A DNA stretch of 26,698 nt from Penaeus vannamei (taxonomy: Eukaryota; Arthropoda; Malacostraca; Decapoda; Penaeidae), in NCBI RefSeq assembly GCF_042767895.1, contig NC_091568.1, positions 38,997,646 to 39,024,343 on the forward strand, given 5' to 3'. The position numbers were made by a program, and so were the translations under genes. Under the pieces are notes generated by a model, which made no database searches, was not told the origin of the DNA, and worked only from the letters and a program-made list of their open reading frames with translations. Of this stretch, positions 21,237 to 26,698 are shown piece by piece (position 1 is the stretch's first letter; every line of letters begins with the position of its first letter).

Positions 21237-21350
21237 GAGTGAGTGAGTGAGTGAGTGAGTGAGTGAGTGAGTGAGTGAGTGTGTGAGTGAGTGAGTGAGT
21301 GAGTGAGTGAGTGAGTGAGTGAGTGAGTTAGTGAGTGAGTGAGTGAGTGA
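21237..21350 (+). repeat. (GAGT)n tetranucleotide array
   Basis: About 28 GAGT units with only two single-base variants (near 21281 and 21329). It decays into GAGA/GTGAAAGAG sequence to 21410. Confidence 0.97.
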
Positions 21351-21464
21351 AAGGGTGAGAGAATAGAATAGTGAAAGAGTTAGAGTGAGAGTGAGAGAGG
21401 GAGAGAAAAAAATATTAAGTTTATTCTTACGTTGCTATTCTTATCATTGTTCTTACTAGCATTG

Positions 21465-21465
<1 letters not shown>

Positions 21466-21509
<44 letters not shown>

Positions 21510-21720
21510 TTATTATTATTATCGTTATTATTATTATTACTATTATCATTATTATTGTTAATATTTCTGATCATCAGTACTGTAATCACCAACATTACTA
21601 TTACTATTACTATTACTGTTACTACTACTATTTTTAATACCACCACAATTACCATCACCATTACTATCACTTATTATCATTATTACTATTTACAATCGTG
21701 ACTGTTACTGTTATCCTCAG
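21466..21720 (+). repeat. (ATT)n then degenerate ACT/ACC trinucleotides
   Basis: Nearly perfect (TAT)n at 21466-21559, then TTACTA, ACTACT and ACCATC trinucleotide derivatives to about 21720. Confidence 0.93.
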
Positions 21721-22300
21721 CTTTATGAGTGTCATTGCCAAGACATTACATATTGAAGAAAACATTTGGTTTTGCTTTAGTTGCTATTCTTATTGGGAAG
21801 AGGAAAGGATCAAGAGAGAGGAAAGAGAAGGATGAAAAGAGGAAATGGGAATAGAGATGGAGGGAGGAGAAATTGATATATTTCAGAAATGAAATAGGGA
21901 AAGACAGGAATAGTGGATTAGATAAATAAAACTAATGAATACAGGAGAGAGGGGGGGCGTGGTGAATACAAACAAATAAAAAACAGGAGAGGGAGGGTAG
22001 GGATAGGAAAAGAAAATGAGAGAAATATAAAGGGAATAGGGTAAGAGAGCAATACAAAGATAATTAGACGAATAGGAAAAACATATTAAATCGATGATAA
22101 AAAGAAAACGATGATAATGGCAATGGAGAAGATAAATTTATTGGGAGGGAATGTTAAGATGAAAATTGATATAATTTTGGAAACAGAAAAAAGGAAATAA
22201 GAAAACAGAATTAATAACAAAAGGTAGAAAAAAAGTTTAAGAAGACAACTTAACAGAGAAAAGGAATAAGGATAAGACGAAGAAAGGAAAGGAGGAGACT
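21721..22300. other. A/G-leaning low-complexity spacer
   Basis: After about 80 bp of ordinary sequence the + strand becomes A-rich with GAAAGAG, AATAGG and GATAAA words and no fixed period. No open frame with ordinary composition is seen. Confidence 0.55.
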
Positions 22301-22500
22301 AACGACGACAGAAGAGGGAGAAGAGGAGGGGAAAGAAGGAAACGGATAGGGAGAAGAACAGGAATAGAAGGAGAGGGAGAAGAACAGGAAATAGAAGGAG
22401 AGGGAGAAGAACAGGGAATAAAAGGAGAGGGAGAAGAACAGGGAATAGAAGAAGGAGAAGAACAGGAAATAGAAAAAGAGGGAGAAGGAGGAATAGGAGC
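22301..22500 (+). repeat. 27-bp purine minisatellite, about 5 copies
   Basis: GAGAAGAACAGG anchors at 22351, 22377, 22404, 22431 and 22455 (spacings 26, 27, 27, 24), each followed by GAATAGAAGGAGAGG or a close variant. The 27-bp period gives a nonapeptide Ser/Pro/Cys repeat in one minus-strand frame (22237-22653), but that frame is otherwise low complexity and I do not call it a gene. Confidence 0.92.
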
Positions 22501-22690
22501 AGAAAAGAAGAAAAGAAGAAAAAAAAGAACAGAAAACAAAGGAAAAGGAGACAACCGGAACAAGGCTCCCGGGAATATTGTGAGTTTGGGGACGGGGAAG
22601 GAAGCCAGGAAAGGGATTAGAAGCGATAGAAAATTGTGGGGAATGTAATGCAAAACCAGGGGAACCGGCCGGGCTCAAGCAGGTGATGAA
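22501..22690. other. Spacer, A-rich then mixed
   Basis: A-rich GAAAAG sequence to 22560, then about 120 bp of ordinary sequence with CCGGCCGGGC. No gene recognised. Confidence 0.5.
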
Positions 22691-23045
<355 letters not shown>

Positions 23046-23255
23046 GAGAGGGAGAAGAACGAGTGAAAAAAGGAAGAAAAAGAACTAAGAAAGGAAAAAA
23101 GGGTGAACAAGGAAAGATAAAAAAAAAAAGAACTTAGAAAGAACGAGAAATGAACAAAGAAGAGCAAGGAAATAACAAACGGAGAACGAGGAAAGAGCAA
23201 GGAAGAACGAACAACGCACAAAGAACACTAAGAACAAGGCCGAGAAAGGGACCAC
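23046..23255 (+). repeat. Degenerate A-rich GAAC/AAGG repeat
   Basis: Reiterated GAACAAGGAAA, AGAACGAG and AAAGAAC words at loose intervals of roughly 10-20 bp. Confidence 0.7.
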
Positions 23256-23290
23256 GCTGGGGGAGGGGGGGTGGGGGGGGGGGGGGAAAC
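23256..23290 (+). repeat. Poly-G run cluster
   Basis: G5, G8 and G15-class runs at about 23260-23286 with single-base interruptions, strongly quadruplex-prone. The length may be inaccurate because homopolymers are hard to sequence. Confidence 0.85.
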
Positions 23291-23490
23291 TCGAGGGCGG
23301 CAGCAAACACTCGCCGGGCCCAGTCACAGGGCGAGGGACCCCCCCGAGGACACGCCGAAACGTTTCTCAGACGGAACGTTCCGGCGGCGTCTCCCACAAG
23401 GCGGCGCTCGAGTGTTTGCGGGACGTTTGTTTTGGTGTGTAGGGTGAATAGCGTGTTTTAGGCGAGAGGGCGAGTCGAGTAGTGGCGGGA
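23291..23490. other. CpG-rich block with inverted repeat and two palindromes
   Basis: GCAAACACTCG at 23303-23313 and CGAGTGTTTGC at 23409-23419 are exact inverted copies. Between them lie the palindromes GAAACGTTTC (23357-23366) and GGAACGTTCC (23373-23382). CpG is frequent. A + frame (23150-23461) crosses it without any recognisable domain. Confidence 0.65.
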
Positions 23491-23775
23491 GGGCGTGGGG
23501 TGGGGGTGGGGGTGGGAAGGGGGGTGGGGTGGAGGGGTTAGGGGCGGGGCGGGGAAGGGAGAAGGTGGAGCAGGGGAGTGATAAGGAGTGTGGGAAGAGG
23601 AGAGGGAAATTAAGTGTGTGTGTGTGTGTTAGAGGGAGTAGGAGGGAGGGAGGGAGAAAGAGGGAAGGGAGAGGACAAGAGGGAGAGAAAAGGAAAGAGA
23701 AGAGGGAAAGAAGAGGGCGGGAGAGAGAAAACGAGAAAGAGAGAGAGAGGGGGGGATTCCAGGAAGTCAGCCAGA
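23491..23775 (+). repeat. G-rich then GGGA/GAGA purine tract
   Basis: G4-T-G5-T-G5-T-G3 at 23497-23516 is a near-ideal quadruplex pattern. A short (GT)n at 23611-23629 follows, then GGGA and GAGA words. Confidence 0.88.
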
Positions 23776-23832
23776 GAGACATAGACACAGACACGACAGG
23801 CAGGCAGACACAGACAGACAGACAGACAGGAA
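23776..23832 (+). repeat. (GACA)n / CAGG repeat
   Basis: GACATAGACACAGACACGAC followed by CAGGCAGG and (CAGA)n to 23829. Confidence 0.88.
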
Positions 23833-24300
23833 ATATTAGATATTTTGTTTTATAGTTTCGGCCATTACTTTTGAAACTATTATATGGCTGACGGACAAAA
23901 TAGTGACATTTTGACGCCACGATATAAATGAGCCGAATTTAACGCTACATTTGCTTCCCTTTTAAAGAAGACAAATTAACGCCTAAAATGACACTGGTTA
24001 AAACGTTTTAACATCAATGATTGTGTGAGAGCAACGTTTCCGATCAACGTAAACGCCCTCTTTAAAGATATCTAAATATATAAAACATTAGATAGTTAAG
24101 AAGGATACACAGTAATGACCATCTTAAAAATTGTGAGGATTTGCTGCCTCATGAGATAAGAAATGTTAAGAATATATTAAGCGGAGTTGTTACCGGCGCC
24201 GTGCAGCCTCGTTGGGTAATAATTAATCAATGTGGTCGATAAGGCATTATCTGTTAGGGGGCTCACCTGGTCGGCCATCTCCCTCTCCCTCGCCCTGGGG
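23833..24300. other. AT-rich unique block
   Basis: About 470 bp essentially free of microsatellites. It contains the perfect 16-bp palindrome GTTAAAACGTTTTAAC at 23997-24012 and a GGCGCC at about 24195. AACGTTT/AACGT words recur at 24003, 24033 and 24048. No open frame longer than 60 codons lies wholly inside it, and no tRNA box pair is seen. Confidence 0.6.
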
Positions 24301-24438
24301 ATGTGCGTGCGTGCGTGCGAGTGTGTGTAGGGGGAGTAGGGGGGGTAGGGGGAGGGGGAGTGTTTGTGTGTGGGGTGGTGGTGGGGGAGGGCGTGGTGGT
24401 GGGTATGTGGGGTGGGGGGGAGGGTGTGTGGTGTGGGG

Positions 24439-24501
<63 letters not shown>

Positions 24502-24555
24502 TTTGTTTGTTTGTTTCCTTCGCTGCGTGTGCGTGTGCGTGTGCGTGTGTGTGAA
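24301..24555 (+). repeat. GTGC, G-rich, (GT)n, (GTTT)n, (GTGCGT)n compound
   Basis: (GTGC)n at 24303-24318, G-rich GGGGGTGG sequence to 24440, perfect (GT)n at 24441-24497, five GTTT units to about 24517, and GTGCGT units at 24528-24549. Confidence 0.94.
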
Positions 24556-24903
24556 GGTGTTCGAATAACTAAGGTTCTTGCAGGACTGAAAAGGTTTTGA
24601 AGGTATTAATTAAAATATCAAACAACACTGTAAAAATCACCATTAATATCATCACAATCACCAACACCATCTTCATCACATCATTCTCTTAATGATGATA
24701 TAACATAACTAAAAAACAACAATAGCAAAGAAAAAAATTATATCAATATCTGTAATTAATATTCGGTAGCAGCAGCAGTGGTAATTGCTATAAAATGTCT
24801 TATACAATTATGATAATTATTACAATGATTTGAGTATGTAATTTTCATGAATACTATAATATGATAATTTTGATAGTAAGTGAAATAGGAATAGTGACAT
24901 TAA
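24556..24903. other. AT-rich unique block
   Basis: Mixed AT-rich sequence with weak ATCACC/CACCATC reiteration at 24637-24675 and (CAG)n of four units at about 24768-24779. No gene recognised. Confidence 0.55.
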
Positions 24904-25033
24904 TAGATTATGATAACGAAAGGAAAGTTGTTCTTCATAAAACGAGTAAAGAAAAGATTTTGATTTTATAGATTATGATAACGAAAGGAAAGCTGTTCTT
25001 CATAAAACGAGTAAAGAAAATGATTTTGATTAT
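24904..25033 (+). repeat. 65-bp tandem duplication, recent
   Basis: TAGATTATGATAACGAAAGG starts at 24904 and 24969. The first 52 bp of the two copies differ by one base (T at 24928, C at 24993). A one-base insertion occurs near the end of copy two, which passes into GATTAT repeats. Confidence 0.96.
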
Positions 25034-25290
25034 GATTATGATAATGATTATGTCTGTCGTGAGTTTAGTTTATTAATTAAGTTTACACATAGACGGCTCT
25101 ACAAGTGGTTAGTCACTAATTGGTCAGTCGGTAGTCTTAATTATCTCATTTCTTTATTTTCCTTGATTTTTACAATTTATTTTTTTTATAACATATTGCC
25201 ATTAGTGTTGTTGATCACATTATAATGACCACAATATCATTAGTAATAGTAATAGAAACATAATTATTGATAGCATTAAAAGAAAGAAGG
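25034..25290. other. AT-rich unique block
   Basis: GATTATGAT words at the left, then ordinary sequence including GGTTAGTCACTAATTGG and GGTCAGTCGGTAGTC. No gene recognised. Confidence 0.5.
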
Positions 25291-25328
25291 AAAGAGAGAA
25301 AGTAAGTAAGAAAGAAAGAAAGAAAGAA

Positions 25329-25427
<99 letters not shown>

Positions 25428-25550
25428 AGAGAAAGAGAAAGAGAAAGAGAAAGAGAGAGAGAAAGAGAAAGAGAAAGAGAAAGAGAAAGAGAAAGAGAAA
25501 GAGAAAGAGAAAGAGAAAGAGAGAGAAAAAAAGAAAGAAAGCGAGAAAAG
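25291..25550 (+). repeat. (AAAG)n, (GA)n, (AAAGAG)n compound
   Basis: (AAAG)n at 25309-25379, (GA)n at 25380-25420, then hexamers AAAGAG at 25421-25527. This is an ordered three-part purine array. Confidence 0.96.
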
Positions 25551-25795
25551 AAAAAATCCCGAAAATTTAAGGAGACGGAAAATGGGTAAAATCACATAGG
25601 CCTACTAATTAACTCCTTGGTGGCTGAGCACTTACGGAGCCATCTATATGTAAACACCTCTGACAAAACAAAACTTCAGTGGGGATTACGTGTTTCCGGC
25701 GACCTTGGGTTAATGATGGTGATTAATTATATTGATAAGCATCGTTATTTTAAATGGTGACGAGTGTAATGATGGAGAGAATGTTGATTTTGGGA
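25551..25795. other. Unique block, possible dispersed repeat fragment
   Basis: Ordinary-complexity sequence between purine arrays. The stretch about 25598-25712 has the look of interspersed-repeat sequence, but I cannot test copy number, and no inverted ends or tRNA-type boxes are visible. Confidence 0.4.
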
Positions 25796-26140
25796 TTGGA
25801 ATAAAAATAGAAAAGGGAGAAGAGGAAGAGGAAGGAGAAGGGGGAGAGAAAGAAGAAGAAGAAGGAGAAGGAGAGGAAGAGTAGAAGAAGAAGAAGGAGA
25901 GGAAGAAACGAAAAAGGAGAGGAATAAAAGAAGATGAATAAGAAAAGGAAGAGAAAGAAGAAGAAGAAGGAGGAAAGAAAGAAAAGAAGAATACGACGAA
26001 GGAGAGGAAGAAAAGAAGAAGAAGAGGAAAAGAAAAGAAGCCAAAGGAGTGGAAGAAGGAGGAGAGGGAAAAAGGAAGAAAAGAAGCCAAAGAAGGGGAA
26101 GAAGAAGCCAAAAAGGAGAAAAGAGGAGGAGGAGGAGGAG
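25796..26140 (+). repeat. Degenerate GAA/GGA purine tract
   Basis: AGAAGAAGAAGG, GAGGAAGAA and GAAGCCAAA words. AAGAAGCCAAAGRAG occurs near 26036 and 26088, and AAGCCAAAA at about 26105, showing local duplication. Ser/Phe and Lys/Arg frames are artefacts. Confidence 0.88.
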
Positions 26141-26280
26141 CAAGGGCGCGAGCGACGCCCGAGGTCAGACGTCCATCGCGGGCGGCGTGAGGGTCCGAGG
26201 GCGGCCGCGAGAGGGTCCTTCGCGCCCATGAGCCTACCGCCCACACAGGCGACTTGGGCAGCGAGGGGGTCTACTTGAGT
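26141..26280. other. CpG-rich segment
   Basis: Dense CpG including GGGCGCGAGCGACG and GCGGCCGC (26201-26208). Two or three frames are open, but none has a recognisable domain. Confidence 0.6.
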
Positions 26281-26372
26281 TGCAAGGGGGGGGGGGGAGG
26301 GAGAGGGGGGGGAAATGATGGGGGAAGAGAGGGTGGGGAGGGAGGGGCAGAGGGGCAGAGGGGGAGGAGGGT
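26281..26372 (+). repeat. G-run cluster
   Basis: A G12-class run at about 26286-26297, followed by G3-G8 runs and GAGGGGCAGAGGGGCAGAGG, quadruplex-prone. Confidence 0.82.
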
Positions 26373-26698
26373 AAGAGGTCGGAGGAATCAAGGTTACCAG
26401 ACGCCCGCACGGGGAGCCTCCGCCGTCTGCGCATTCGGCCACGTTTGTTTGTTTCTCCGGGGGGGAGGGGGGGGGAGATTCCTGAGCGAGGGGCGGCCGT
26501 AAGGACATGTCATCAGTGTAGCCAGGGCGGGACATCCGTCGGCGGCACCTTTCAAACCGCTAATAATAGTTGTACAGGAGAGCCGAGGGGATCTCCTCCG
26601 TTTTGGGAACAGTGGGAGGCTGGAGCGGCGGCGAGAGCGCGGCACTCAGTATCGGGGTCCCAGGCTCGCTGTGCGCTTGTACACGGCACTACCTTACA
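26373..26698. other. CpG-rich unique sequence at the right edge
   Basis: GC-rich ordinary sequence with a G7-A-G9 interruption at about 26459-26475. CACTCAGTATC at 26644-26654 resembles an arthropod initiator. A minus-strand frame of 83 codons (26394-26645) is Arg/Pro/Ser-rich with no recognisable domain. This could be promoter or 5' UTR sequence of something outside the window, which I cannot confirm. Confidence 0.45.

Noticed and set aside
25215..25595. Possible retroelement poly(A) or 3' tail at the AAAG/GA arrays
   Set aside because: No reverse transcriptase, LTR or target-site duplication is visible. The arrays are ordinary microsatellites.

Overview
This window looks like intergenic or intronic DNA from a microsatellite-rich animal genome. 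A decapod crustacean, possibly a penaeid shrimp, is my best guess. The guess rests on the density of long (CT)n/(GA)n, (CA)n, (TA)n, TATC/GACA, AAT/GAT and CCT arrays, which is a known feature of penaeid genomes. No coding sequence or RNA gene identifies the organism, so the assignment is inference. I could not support any protein-coding gene, tRNA, rRNA or recognisable transposon. Nearly all open frames longer than 60 codons are runs of Leu/Ser/Pro, Glu/Arg/Gly, Cys/Val, Thr/His or Tyr/Ile produced by simple repeats.

Layout. Positions 1-2700 alternate polypyrimidine and polypurine blocks and include a 41-bp minisatellite and an 81-bp tandem duplication. A G/T-rich minisatellite with a 12-bp period fills 2984-3494 and is followed by a (CA)n-(TA)n compound tract. 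From 4100 to 8030 purine and pyrimidine tracts alternate, with about 850 bp of ordinary-complexity sequence at 5513-6360. Positions 8311-9424 are a degenerate GAT/AAT domain ending in about 250 bp of (TA)n. Positions 9690-13698 are almost entirely pyrimidine on the + strand, including about 1 kb nearly free of G. A run of exactly 500 N at 13699-14198 is an assembly gap.

After the gap come CA/TA compound tracts, a hexameric GCACNN array, a pyrimidine tract with a 138-bp higher-order period, and a short CpG-rich island full of palindromes (16501-16610). The only complex-sequence tandem repeat is a roughly 70-bp satellite at 17764-18251. From 18896 to 26140 purine-rich tracts dominate. They are interrupted by a GC-box-like repeat (19886-20075), a GAGT array, an ATT array, a CpG-rich block with inverted repeats (23291-23490), an AT-rich unique block (23833-25290) and a 65-bp recent duplication. 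The last 550 bp are CpG-rich and could lie near a promoter beyond the window edge.

No gene network can be inferred. The items most worth a second look are the 70-bp satellite (hairpin-capable, with a phased E-box-like site), the 12-bp minisatellite with 240-bp super-periodicity, the purine/pyrimidine foldback at 6595-7135, and the palindrome clusters at 16.5 kb, 23.4 kb and 24.0 kb.
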